Below, piece after piece: positions 38,762 to 46,789 of a stretch of DNA of 64,000 bases. Below the pieces are notes generated by a model that was not told the DNA's origin, ran no database searches, and worked only from the letters and a program-made list of their open reading frames with translations. The stretch's first letter is position 1. Each line of letters opens with the position of its first letter. The position numbers and the translations under genes are program-made. Source of the DNA: Pseudomonadota bacterium (lineage in GTDB: Bacteria > Myxococcota_A > UBA796 > UBA9615); NCBI GenBank assembly GCA_024229515.1, contig JAAESI010000216.1, forward strand, positions 150,767-214,766, in the 5' to 3' direction.

Positions 38762-39727
38762 ATGCGGTTCGCGCTCTCGTTCCTCCTCGCCCTCTCCGCC
38801 TGCGCTCCTGTCGAGCCTGCGAATGACGATGACGCTCCCCCGGCGGGCTGGTCCGACGCGGCCGATCTTCTCGCCCCCTTGCAGGAGCAGGCGGTCCTGC
38901 GGTGGGGGGGCGAGATCGTCATCCTCGGCGGGTTCGACGAGGCGGCGGCATCCGTCGCGCGGGCCGAGGCCTACGACCCCGAGACCGACAGCTGGCGCGC
39001 GCTCCCGGACATGGACGTGCCCGCACACCACGTCGCCGCGACCGTCTTCGATGACGCCCTCTATATCTTTGGGGGAAACCTCGGGTTCGACTTCGAGCCC
39101 CTGCCGTTCGTCTCCCGTCTGTTCGTCGGCGGTGACGCCTGGGGCGACGCCAGCGGCATGCCCGTGGGCCGCGAGCGGGGCTCCATGGTGATCGGCGTGC
39201 TCGACGGACGCATCCACCTCGTGGGGGGGCTGGGGGTGTCGGGAGTCAGCGACATGCACGACGCCTACGACCCTGTCACCGACCAGTGGGAGGTGCTGGC
39301 GCCCCTGCCCCAGCCCACCGACCACGCCGCCGGCGGGACCGTCGGAGGCAGCCTCGTCGTGGCGGGAGGCCGCTCCGGGTCCGCCGGGTCCCACCACGCC
39401 GACACCTGGATCTACGACGCCGTCGCCGACGCGTGGGGGGCGGGACCGGCGATGCCGACGAGCCGGGTCGGGGCCGCGGGTGCGGTCGTCGGGGGAGAGC
39501 TGTTCGTGCTGGGCGGGGAAGGCCATCCCGAGCAGGAAGATGGGGTCTACGAGGAGGTCGAGGCGTGGGACGTCGCGGCGGGGACGTGGCGCACGCTGGA
39601 GCCCCTGCCGGTCCCCGTGCACGGCTCCGGGGCGGCCGAGGCGGGCGGGATCATCTACGTGCCTGGGGGGGCGCCGAAGGAAGCCTTTGGTCCTCCGTTC
39701 ACCCTGCACCAGGCGCTGCGGCTCTGA
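38762..39727 (+). CDS. Kelch-repeat lipoprotein
   Basis: 321 residues with a signal ending LALSAC and a short Asp linker. About six Kelch blades are visible, each with the GG pair and a following Tyr/Trp: VILGGFDEAAASVARAEAYD, LYIFGGN, IHLVGGLGVSG, LVVAGGRSGSAGSHHADTWI, LFVLGGEGHPEQ and IIYVPGG. This is a beta-propeller exposed on the cell surface or in the periplasm. It starts 10 bases after the kinase gene, suggesting cotranscription, though a functional link is unclear. Confidence 0.85.
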   Translation: MRFALSFLLALSACAPVEPANDDDAPPAGWSDAADLLAPLQEQAVLRWGGEIVILGGFDEAAASVARAEAYDPETDSWRALPDMDVPAHHVAATVFDDALYIFGGNLGFDFEPLPFVSRLFVGGDAWGDASGMPVGRERGSMVIGVLDGRIHLVGGLGVSGVSDMHDAYDPVTDQWEVLAPLPQPTDHAAGGTVGGSLVVAGGRSGSAGSHHADTWIYDAVADAWGAGPAMPTSRVGAAGAVVGGELFVLGGEGHPEQEDGVYEEVEAWDVAAGTWRTLEPLPVPVHGSGAAEAGGIIYVPGGAPKEAFGPPFTLHQALRL

Positions 39728-39733
39728 GTCAGG

Positions 39734-40345
39734 TCAGCCTTCGATGGACGAGAAGAACTGAGCCGCCTTCGCCGCCGGGCGAGCCATCAGGGGCCGCAGG
39801 TAGCCGGCCACGTCGTCGATCGACAGCAGCTCCGCGCCGATGGCGAGGCGCAGCGAGTAGCCCGCCTCGATGTCGGCCAGGGTCATCCGGCCGCCCACGA
39901 GGAAGCCTTCGCTCGGCAGCTCGGAGACCATGATCGGAAGCTGGTGCCTGAGGCGAGGCTCCGTGGTCTCTCGGAACACGGGGGCGACCGCCCCGAAGCC
40001 CGCCACGACGTACTCCACGAGGCGGCTCTCCAGGGTCTCGGCGAACAGCGCGACCCACCGGAGGTAGGCGTAGCGGTCCGGCTCTCCCGGGGCGATCACG
40101 AGGCCCGATTCGGGGTGCTGCTCCGCGAGCCAGGTGCAGGTCGCGGTCGACTCGGTGAGGGTCTCCCCCCGCCACTGAGCCGTCGGGACCATGCCGTAGG
40201 GGTTCAGGTCCGTGTACGGCGGCTTGCGGTGCTCGCCAAAGCCAAGCTTGTGCTCTTGGATGGGCAAGCCGAGTTCGTGGCAGAGCCACCGCACTTTGCT
40301 GCTGCGATCGCCGACGCCGAAGCCGTAGAGGTCGAGCGTGTCCAT
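39734..40345 (-). CDS. Glutathione S-transferase family protein
   Basis: 203 residues. N-terminal thioredoxin-like domain: LDLYGFGVGDRSSKVRWLCH, with NPYGMVPTAQW (cis-Pro) and LTESTATCTWLAE for glutathione binding. The helical C-terminal domain includes GFLVGGRMTLADIEAGYSL. The ATG at 40345 overlaps the thiolase TGA (TGATG), so translation is coupled to that gene. Substrate unknown; with a thiolase upstream, a role in degradation or detoxification of acyl or aromatic compounds is possible. Confidence 0.88.
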   Translation of the reverse strand: MDTLDLYGFGVGDRSSKVRWLCHELGLPIQEHKLGFGEHRKPPYTDLNPYGMVPTAQWRGETLTESTATCTWLAEQHPESGLVIAPGEPDRYAYLRWVALFAETLESRLVEYVVAGFGAVAPVFRETTEPRLRHQLPIMVSELPSEGFLVGGRMTLADIEAGYSLRLAIGAELLSIDDVAGYLRPLMARPAAKAAQFFSSIEG

Positions 40346-41610
40346 CACGACGCGGGCGCCCGCTGCACCGTCACGATGCCGGTGCGATCGTCGCCGCCGA
40401 GGTTGGCGCAGACGCCGACCTGGGGGCTGCTGGACAGCTGGTAGGCGCCGGCTTTGCCCGCGAGCTGGCGGTGGATTTCGAGGATCTGCTTCACGCCGGT
40501 TGCTCCAATAGGGTGCCCGAAGCCGAGCAGGTCGCCGCCGGTGTTGACCGGGACGCGCCCACCCAACTCCGTCGCGCCGTCTTTCATCAGCGCCGGAGCG
40601 CCGCCCGCGTCCGCGAGGCCGAGCGCTTCGACCTGCTGCAGCTCGCTGATGGAGAAGCAGTCGTGGAGCTCGACCACGTCGATGTCCCCTGGGTCGATGG
40701 CCGCGTGGCCGTACGCCTCGGCGGCCGCATCGGCCATGTTCGACATGCGCGTCGGGTCCGTCTCGGCGCCGAGGGCGCGCACGCTCCAGCCGTAGCCGGT
40801 CAACTCCGTGCAGTCCGCGGGGCTCTTGCCGAGGCGCTTCAGTCCGTCCTCGGTGGCGAGGATCACGGCGCTGGCGCCGTCGGTGAACGCGGTGCAGTCG
40901 TGCAGCTTCATGTGCGGCCGCAGCGCTTCGTCCTCGAGGAACACGTAGTTGTGGTCGTCGACCGTCATCGCCTGCTCGAGGCTGACGTCCAGGCTCTGGT
41001 TCAGCGCCTGGGGGTTCCGCGATGCGTTGGCGTACGCCTTGGCGACGACCCGGGCGAGCGCCTCGTCGGTGGCCCCGAACGCCTCCTTGTAGGCCTTGGC
41101 GCGACGTCCGAAGAGGAAGGGGAAGAGGAACTGGCTGAAGTCGCGCTGCTTGTCCCAGTGGGCGGCCAGGGCCATGTGGTCCACGCCCTCCTTGCCGGGA
41201 CGGTTCGTCTCGACCTCTACGCCGACGGCGAGGGTGACGTCGACGCCCGCCTGCATCGCTTCGACGCACGAGATGACGGCTGCGGAGCCGGAGGCGCAGG
41301 CCGGTTCGACCCGCAGGAACGGCTTGCCGTCGAACGCCGGGTCGACCGCCGCGAACATCGAGCCGAGGTGGCCCTGCCGGCAGAAGCACTCGGCGAGGAA
41401 GTTGCTGACCACGCCGCGATCGATCTCGCCCGCGTCCACGCCCGTGGCAGTCAGCGCACCGTGTACGGCCTCCCCAAGGTGGTCCTCCAACCCCGGGTTG
41501 GTGCGGGTGCCGTAGTCGGGGTGGCGGCGGTGGACAAATTCCGGTCGGCCGCGACCCATGTAGGTCGTGTGGGCGCCGCCCAGGATGAAGACGCGACGGT
41601 TGGGCTTCAT
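40345..41610 (-). CDS. Thiolase-like acetyl-CoA acetyltransferase (SCP-x type)
   Basis: 421 residues. The nucleophile cysteine is in RVEPACASGSAAVISC (about residue 105). Further landmarks are HDCTAFTDGASAVILA, VVELHDCFSISELQQVEALG (in place of the biosynthetic NEAFA motif) and GGDLLGFGHPIGATGVKQI. This layout, with HDCF and a C-terminal cysteine in GVCANLGGDDRTG, is typical of SCP-x/acyl-CoA thiolases that cleave branched or sterol-like chains. Start at 41610; 25 bases separate it from the divergent gene. Confidence 0.88.
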   Translation of the reverse strand: MKPNRRVFILGGAHTTYMGRGRPEFVHRRHPDYGTRTNPGLEDHLGEAVHGALTATGVDAGEIDRGVVSNFLAECFCRQGHLGSMFAAVDPAFDGKPFLRVEPACASGSAAVISCVEAMQAGVDVTLAVGVEVETNRPGKEGVDHMALAAHWDKQRDFSQFLFPFLFGRRAKAYKEAFGATDEALARVVAKAYANASRNPQALNQSLDVSLEQAMTVDDHNYVFLEDEALRPHMKLHDCTAFTDGASAVILATEDGLKRLGKSPADCTELTGYGWSVRALGAETDPTRMSNMADAAAEAYGHAAIDPGDIDVVELHDCFSISELQQVEALGLADAGGAPALMKDGATELGGRVPVNTGGDLLGFGHPIGATGVKQILEIHRQLAGKAGAYQLSSSPQVGVCANLGGDDRTGIVTVQRAPAS

Positions 41611-41635
41611 CGGTTCAAGCCTCCAGGGGGCGGGC

Positions 41636-42420
41636 ATGGAGTTCGTTGTCACCGAGTGGGTCGAGACGCCCAACGGCATGGAGGCACCCACTCCGTCCCC
41701 GCGGATGGAGACTGGTCCCACACCCCCGGGGGGACGCTCGATCTCGAGCGATCCGGGCTCCTCGTCCGCGTCCGGGACGCGCTGCCCCCAGGCAAGTTCG
41801 TCTCGCTGATCGCGCGGTTCGAGGACGGTGAAGCGATCCCCGCCGTAACCCGGGCCGGGCGCGACGCCGAGGGCCCCGTTGCCGGCCTCACCGCGGTGGT
41901 TCTGAAGCGCAAGGGCTGGATCGGTCACACCTGGAACGTCGAACAGGGCCGCTTCGAACCGGGTCGGTCGGTGGGGGACCTTCGGGCCTGGCGAGCGCTC
42001 GCCCGCCGGCTCGGGAAGGCCGGCCCCCTGCCTCCACGCGTGGACCTCGCCCTTCGCCGGGCCGAGGCTGCGGTTGGACCCACGGGGCCGGTCGCCGCGT
42101 CGGAGCTGACCGACCTCGCGCTGAAGCTGCTCTCGGCCCAGGCCGCTGAGTTGGGCCGGATCGATGATCGCCTGCTGCTCGCCGAGTTCCATGAACGGGA
42201 GGGGCGATTCGAGGCTGCGATCGAGCTGCTCCAGAGCGTTCGAGACGAGGTCGGTGGGTCGGTGGAGCTGGACCTGAAGCTCGCCTCCGCCCTGGCCTAC
42301 GCAGGCCGTCGGGAGCAGGCGCTGCATATGCTCCAGGCTCCCCTCGAGGCGGGCAATCAGGCGACCCTCATGCTCTGCACCCAGATCGTCGGTTCCGACC
42401 CCGCCGCCTGCGGGCCATAG
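41636..42420 (+). CDS. Hypothetical protein with TPR-like C-terminus, frameshifted near 41680
   Basis: The ATG at 41636 opens with MEFVVTEWVETPNGME, then the frame breaks. One extra base near 41680 joins it to GTHSVPADGDWSHTPGGTLD and the remaining 230 residues. The C-terminal third has two TPR-like helix pairs (LLLAEFHEREGRFEAAIELL, LKLASALAYAGRREQALHML). There is no signal peptide and no known family. Divergent from the thiolase. The break is probably a single-base assembly loss. Confidence 0.5.
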
Positions 42421-42466
42421 CCGCTGGCGCGCTGGGAGGAGGTGATCGGCGGCCGACGGGCCTCCC

Positions 42467-43501
42467 TCACGGGGTCGAGACCGACGGCCTGACCCAGCAC
42501 GACTTGATGACGTCCTGGAGCCTCGGCTCGGACAGCAGGAAGTCGCCGGTGCGGACCTCGCCGGGGGACCACTTCCACAGGTACGCGCCCCGAATCGACG
42601 GCTCCGCGTCCACCGTCCGCAGCGCCACCGCGAGCGACCGCTGCTGGATGTCTTCGGCGTGCTCGCCCCCCTGTCGGTACTTCCACGGCTCGTACGGCGC
42701 CTTGGCGCTGCGGTTGTAGCCGAACTCCGTCAGCAGCACGGGCTTGCCCGTCTTGGTCGAGAACCGGGACAGTCCGCCGGCGATCTTCGTCCAGCCTTCC
42801 TCCAGCGCCGCGTCCGTCGGTTCCGTCCCGGCGCTGAGCACGGGGAAGTAGCCCTGGATCCCGACGTAGTCGAGGGCGTCCCAGAACGGGGTCGCTTCGT
42901 AGGAGTCCCAGTTGGCCGCGTAGGTCAGGGGGCCGTCGTAGTGGCCGCGCATGTCGGTGATGAGCGCGCGCCAGCGGTCCTCGTGGCGGGTCAGCCGGTC
43001 CAGCTCAGTGCCCACCACGAGCACGTCCGCGCCGGCCGCGATCTGGGCCATGTCCACCATCCAGGCGTGGTACGAGCCCCAGAATCGGTCGAGCTCCTCG
43101 GCCGCCTGGAAGTCGACGTCGCCGCGCCACGAGAAGCTGCTCCCCCAGTAGGCGAGGTGGGGCTTGATCATGATGGTCATGCCGAGCCGATGCGCCTCGG
43201 CGATGGGTCGCGTGATCCAGACTGGGGGGTGGGCGGGGTCCTGGCCGCGGACCACCAGCGTGCCGTCGTCGCGCACCGCCGCGTAGGGGTGGATGGCGAC
43301 CGAGTCGACGCCCAGGGACTTGAGATGGACCATCGTGTCCACCATCGCGTCGCTGCCCCACTCCCAGCCCCACGTCGGGCAGGACACGGTCATCCCCTGA
43401 AACGTGGACGGGGTCGGGTCCCGAGGCACTTCGGGACCCGACCCACCCACCAGGCAGAGCCCGGCGACGATGGCGGCGGCGATTTGGAGTGAGGACTTCA
43501 C
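42467..43501 (-). CDS. Secreted glycoside hydrolase, GH113-like TIM barrel
   Basis: 344 residues with a signal peptide (MKSSLQIAAAIVAGLCLVGG). Barrel strands include LGVDSVAIHPYAAV, LGMTIMIKPHLAYW and VLVVGTELDRLTRH (candidate acid/base Glu). LDYVGIQGYFPVLS and GKPVLLTEFGYNRS (candidate nucleophile Glu) follow. This matches GH113-type beta-mannanase-like enzymes. A WKYRQGGEHAEDIQQRSL helix and YLWKWSPGE end the barrel. It probably acts on plant-type or microbial polysaccharides outside the cell. It lies 25 bases after the coiled-coil lipoprotein gene on the same strand. Confidence 0.8.
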   Translation of the reverse strand: MKSSLQIAAAIVAGLCLVGGSGPEVPRDPTPSTFQGMTVSCPTWGWEWGSDAMVDTMVHLKSLGVDSVAIHPYAAVRDDGTLVVRGQDPAHPPVWITRPIAEAHRLGMTIMIKPHLAYWGSSFSWRGDVDFQAAEELDRFWGSYHAWMVDMAQIAAGADVLVVGTELDRLTRHEDRWRALITDMRGHYDGPLTYAANWDSYEATPFWDALDYVGIQGYFPVLSAGTEPTDAALEEGWTKIAGGLSRFSTKTGKPVLLTEFGYNRSAKAPYEPWKYRQGGEHAEDIQQRSLAVALRTVDAEPSIRGAYLWKWSPGEVRTGDFLLSEPRLQDVIKSCWVRPSVSTP

Positions 43502-43526
43502 GCCGCCATCGAACTTGCCACATCGA

Positions 43527-44300
43527 TCAGTCGGTCACCTCCTCAGTCTGCAGGGCGAACCAATCGACATCGTCGACGCGTACGAAGATGCCGTCGGAGT
43601 TCCAGATGAGCGGAGAGATGCTCTCGGGGTCGTCGTGGGGGCCGCACTTGGCCTCTTCGGCCTGGGGCAGGAACAAGCCGGCGTTGGCGGTGCTGGCCAG
43701 CAGGGTCCCGTCGATGTCGCCCGCGTAGGAGGAGTAGACGATGGCCATGTGGGGGTCGTCGGGGGAGGTCAGCACGCACTCGGTGCCGCCGCCAATGGGC
43801 GCGTCGATGAAGCGCGCGACGAGGTCGGCGTCCTCGAGGGTGGAGACTCGCACCCCCTGGGCGTCGAGATCGGCTTTCACGTTCGCGACCCGGCCCTTCA
43901 GTTCGATGGTGTCGTCGCGGAGCTGATCGAAGTCGGCGTCGTGGTCGTGGACGCGGGCCGCGAGGGCCCCCTGCTCGGCCTGTAGGTCGTCCAGGCGGGA
44001 CTGGTTCTCGTGCACCCGCTCGCCGATGGCCATGCGGATGTCGTCGGCCACGTCCATGGCGTCCTCCATCGCGTCGTTGCGGTCCTGAAGCGCGGCGACC
44101 GCGTCCTCGAGGGCGGCGATGGCGGCGTCGGCGTCGCTGGGCAGGGTGGGGTCCGGGGTGACGAAGCCGTCGACTCGTTCGGCGGGCCGCTCCAGGTTGA
44201 TGGGTTCGACCTCGGCGCGGCGGCTTTCGGATTCCTCGCAGCCGGTCAGGGCGAAGGTGGAGACGATCAGGGCGGTCAGCAGGGGGGCGGTGCGGAACAT
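43527..44300 (-). CDS. Coiled-coil lipoprotein
   Basis: 257 residues. Signal ends STFALTGC. Residues 55-155 form a coiled coil (AAIAALEDAVAALQDRNDAM, RLDDLQAEQGALAARVHDHD). A C-terminal globular part (GGTECVLTSPDDPHMAIVYS, DDVDWFALQTEEVTD) is of unknown family. The leader carries a hairpin just before the ribosome site. It sits upstream of the GH113-like gene and may be cotranscribed with it. Confidence 0.7.
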   Translation of the reverse strand: MFRTAPLLTALIVSTFALTGCEESESRRAEVEPINLERPAERVDGFVTPDPTLPSDADAAIAALEDAVAALQDRNDAMEDAMDVADDIRMAIGERVHENQSRLDDLQAEQGALAARVHDHDADFDQLRDDTIELKGRVANVKADLDAQGVRVSTLEDADLVARFIDAPIGGGTECVLTSPDDPHMAIVYSSYAGDIDGTLLASTANAGLFLPQAEEAKCGPHDDPESISPLIWNSDGIFVRVDDVDWFALQTEEVTD

Positions 44301-44312
44301 GGCTCAGTCCTC

Positions 44313-44337
44313 CGAGAGCGGAAGTTCATTGCTCTCG
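44313..44337 (-). promoter_or_regulatory. Leader hairpin overlapping the ribosome-site region
   Basis: On the minus strand CGAGAGC (44337-44331) pairs with GCTCTCG (44319-44313) around an 11-base loop, and GGAGG follows directly, about 10 bases before the ATG at 44300. Such a stem could block or expose the ribosome site. No ligand motif is recognised. The rest of the 129-base gap to 44430 is unusually rich in T, with a weak CCCC/GGGG stem at 44402-44414. Confidence 0.35.
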
Positions 44338-44429
44338 AACCCCCCGACGAAAAAACTCCCAGGGTAGTCTCATTTTTCTTCGATCTTTTTTCGTGATAGG
44401 ACCCCTGATCGGGGGACAGAGAGGCATTC

Positions 44430-45539
44430 ATGAAGCGCAGGGATTTCCTCACCGGAGCCGCCGGAGCGGCCGCGGGCATCACGCTGACGGCCGGTTGCGG
44501 CGGCGGCGAGCCGGCTCAATCCGAAGGACCGGCGGTCCACACCACCAAGAAGGTGCGGTGGCGCTGCGCCTCCTCGTTCCCCCGGGGACTGGACACGATC
44601 TACGGCGCCGCCGAGGTGCTCGCGGAGCGGGTGGCGGCGATGTCGGGGGGCAACTTCGAGATTCGGGTCTACCCCGCCGGCGAGCTCGTCCCCGGCACGC
44701 AGGTGCTGGACGGGGTGCAGTCCAAGACGGTGCAGATGGGGCAGACCGCCTCGTACTACTACCTGGGCAAGAACCCGGCGCTGGCGTTCGACACGTGCGT
44801 GCCGTTCGGCATGAACTCGCGGCAGCAGACCGCCTGGCTGCACGAGGGCGGAGGGCTGGAGCTGCTCCGGCCGCTGTTCTCGGACTTCGGGATCATCAAC
44901 TTCCCCGCGGGCAACACGGGCGCGCAGATGGGGGGCTGGTTCAAGCGCGAGATCGGCTCTGTGGATGACTTGCAGGGGCTGAAGATCCGCATCCCCGGGC
45001 TCGGCGGGAGCGTGATGAGCGCGTTGGGGGCGACGGTCCAGCTGCTGGCGGGCGGGGACATCTACCCGGCGCTGGAGCGGGGCGCGATCGACGCCACCGA
45101 GTGGGTCGGACCCTACGACGACCACAAGCTCGGCTTCCACAAGGTCGCCAAGCTCTACTACTACCCGGGCTGGTGGGAGCCGGGACCGTCGCTGTCGTAC
45201 TACGTGAACCAGGAGGCGTGGGCCGAGCTGCCGGCGGCGTACCAAGAGATCTTCCGGGCCGCGGCGATGCAGTCGGCGACGACCATGCAGACGCGCTACG
45301 ACGCCAAGAACCCGATCGCCCTGGCGCAGCTGCTGGAGGCCGGGGTCACGCTCAAGCCGTTCGCGCCCGACATCATGGCGGCGGCGCGCGATGCGTCCGC
45401 GCAGATCCTCGCGGAGAACGCGGCGAAGGATTCGACCTACAAGACCGTCCATGAGGCGTGGTCGAAGTTCCGCACCGATTCCTTCCGCTGGTGGGGTACC
45501 GCCGAGCTGGCCTACGCGCAGTTCGCGTTCGGTTCGTGA
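44430..45539 (+). CDS. TRAP transporter substrate-binding protein, TakP-like
   Basis: 369 residues with a twin-arginine signal (MKRRDFLTGAAGAAAG) and a lipobox-like Cys at TAGC. The body closely follows TakP-type alpha-keto-acid binding proteins: WRCASSFPRGLDTIYGAAEV, QTASYYYLGKNPALAFDTCV, FPAGNTGAQMGGWFKREIGS, IDATEWVGPYDDHKLGFHKV and YYYPGWWEPGP. TakP binds pyruvate and related 2-oxo acids, so a keto-acid ligand is likely. No permease is adjacent; the separate DctQ-DctM pair at 56955-58786 lacks a binding protein and may be its partner. AGAGAGG lies upstream of the ATG. Confidence 0.9.
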   Translation: MKRRDFLTGAAGAAAGITLTAGCGGGEPAQSEGPAVHTTKKVRWRCASSFPRGLDTIYGAAEVLAERVAAMSGGNFEIRVYPAGELVPGTQVLDGVQSKTVQMGQTASYYYLGKNPALAFDTCVPFGMNSRQQTAWLHEGGGLELLRPLFSDFGIINFPAGNTGAQMGGWFKREIGSVDDLQGLKIRIPGLGGSVMSALGATVQLLAGGDIYPALERGAIDATEWVGPYDDHKLGFHKVAKLYYYPGWWEPGPSLSYYVNQEAWAELPAAYQEIFRAAAMQSATTMQTRYDAKNPIALAQLLEAGVTLKPFAPDIMAAARDASAQILAENAAKDSTYKTVHEAWSKFRTDSFRWWGTAELAYAQFAFGS

Positions 45540-46579
45540 TCGCGAGGTTCGCCGCCGCCGCGCTTGCCGCCCTGCTCCTGGCCCCGGCCCCCGCGCTCGC
45601 GGCGGCGCCGTTCTACGACAACGCGGTGGTCCGCTTTCCCAAGGTCCGCAAGGACCGCATGGACCTGTACCGGCGCTCCGTCGTGGCGAGCCTCGCGCGC
45701 GGGCGCATCCGATCGGTGTCGCTGGTCCGGGACGGAAAGACGAAGAAGCTCGCGAGGCGGGGCGACGGGGTGAAGAAGCTCAAGCCGGTGCCGTTGGCCG
45801 GGATCGCGGCGATCGCCTACACCGGCGGGCAGCGCTTTCGGGGCAGTGAGCTCGACCTGCTGGTGACGGTCGGGTCGGAGCGCGTGCCCGTGACCCTGTG
45901 GCACTCCGGCAAGGGCGACGTCACCGTGCGCGTGGGCAAGCGCATGGATCACAAGCCGGCGTTCGGGGGCGACACCTCGACGGACAGACAGGAGATCCGG
46001 AGGCGGTACGACAGCGGCGCCATCAAGGGGGCGGGTGCGACGTGGAAGGCGCGCGAGTTGAAGGTCCTGTCCGGCGCGCTGGACCGCCTGAACCGCCAGG
46101 AGCGACGGGTGCTCGATGATGTGAAGATCGTGCGCTCCCGGGCCGGACCGCGGGGTCCCCGCAACGCCGCGCTCTACATCTGGGGCACGGAGGGGTACCG
46201 CCTGATGGTCTACGACCGCGCGTTCGCGTTCGACGGGCGGGCGTTCGTCGGCGGACCCAGCAAGCCGCGACCGTTCTCCTCCTCGGCGATCCTCCACGAG
46301 GTGGGTCACGCGATCGCGACCTGGCCCGCGCGAAAGCTGATCGAGAAGGGCGACATCTCGCGGGCCCGCAAGGTGGGCCGCCGAGGGCCCGTTCTGAGCG
46401 CCTACGCGCGCGCTCGCGGCGATCGGAAAGGGCCGACGCGGTACGGGCGCAGTTCGCTCGCCGAGTCCTTCTCCGAGGCGTTCGCGCTGCACAAGTTGGA
46501 TCCCGCCGCCCTCAAGCGTTGGAGCCCCCGCGTCGCAGAGTGGTTCGCGGAGGGCGGCCACATCGATTCAATGGAGTAA
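45536..46579 (+). CDS. Secreted HExxH zinc metallopeptidase-like protein
   Basis: 347 residues, with the GTG start overlapping the TRAP-protein stop (GTGA). Signal peptide (ALAALLLAPAPALAAA). The zinc motif AILHEVGHAIATW is near residue 254, and a following SSLAESFSEAFALHK helix offers the third ligand Glu, as in gluzincins. The N-terminal 110 residues include a basic beta region (SVSLVRDGKTKKLARRG, GKGDVTVRVGKRMDH). Close families are not recognised; anthrax-lethal-factor-like peptidases share this arrangement. Catalysis is inferred from the motif. Confidence 0.65.
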   Translation: MIARFAAAALAALLLAPAPALAAAPFYDNAVVRFPKVRKDRMDLYRRSVVASLARGRIRSVSLVRDGKTKKLARRGDGVKKLKPVPLAGIAAIAYTGGQRFRGSELDLLVTVGSERVPVTLWHSGKGDVTVRVGKRMDHKPAFGGDTSTDRQEIRRRYDSGAIKGAGATWKARELKVLSGALDRLNRQERRVLDDVKIVRSRAGPRGPRNAALYIWGTEGYRLMVYDRAFAFDGRAFVGGPSKPRPFSSSAILHEVGHAIATWPARKLIEKGDISRARKVGRRGPVLSAYARARGDRKGPTRYGRSSLAESFSEAFALHKLDPAALKRWSPRVAEWFAEGGHIDSME

Positions 46580-46603
46580 GGTGGCGGCGTCGAGGAGGGC
46601 TCG

Positions 46604-46789
46604 ATGAGCGACGCAAAGCGCGCGACGGACAGGCCGCAGGAATCCAGTACAGCCAAGCAGTTCGACGAGTGGTGCGACCAGGAGGTCGAACGCCGCCGAG
46701 CGCGTGACGTGGAGCTCGACGAAGGGCTCTTCGGGGACGCGCGGGCGCTGGTGCAGCGCCGGCTCGCGGCCAAGGAGCAGGGCCGATGA
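46604..46789 (+). CDS. Small charged protein coupled to the SbcC-like gene
   Basis: 61 residues from the ATG at 46604, highly charged and helical (QFDEWCDQEVERRRARDVEL, ALVQRRLAAKEQG). Its stop overlaps the next ATG (ATGA), so the two are translated together. SbcC/YhaN-type ATPases usually follow an SbcD-like nuclease gene. Here only this small protein is present; it may be a separate adapter or the tail of a lost nuclease. No match is claimed. Confidence 0.5.
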   Translation: MSDAKRATDRPQESSTAKQFDEWCDQEVERRRARDVELDEGLFGDARALVQRRLAAKEQGR

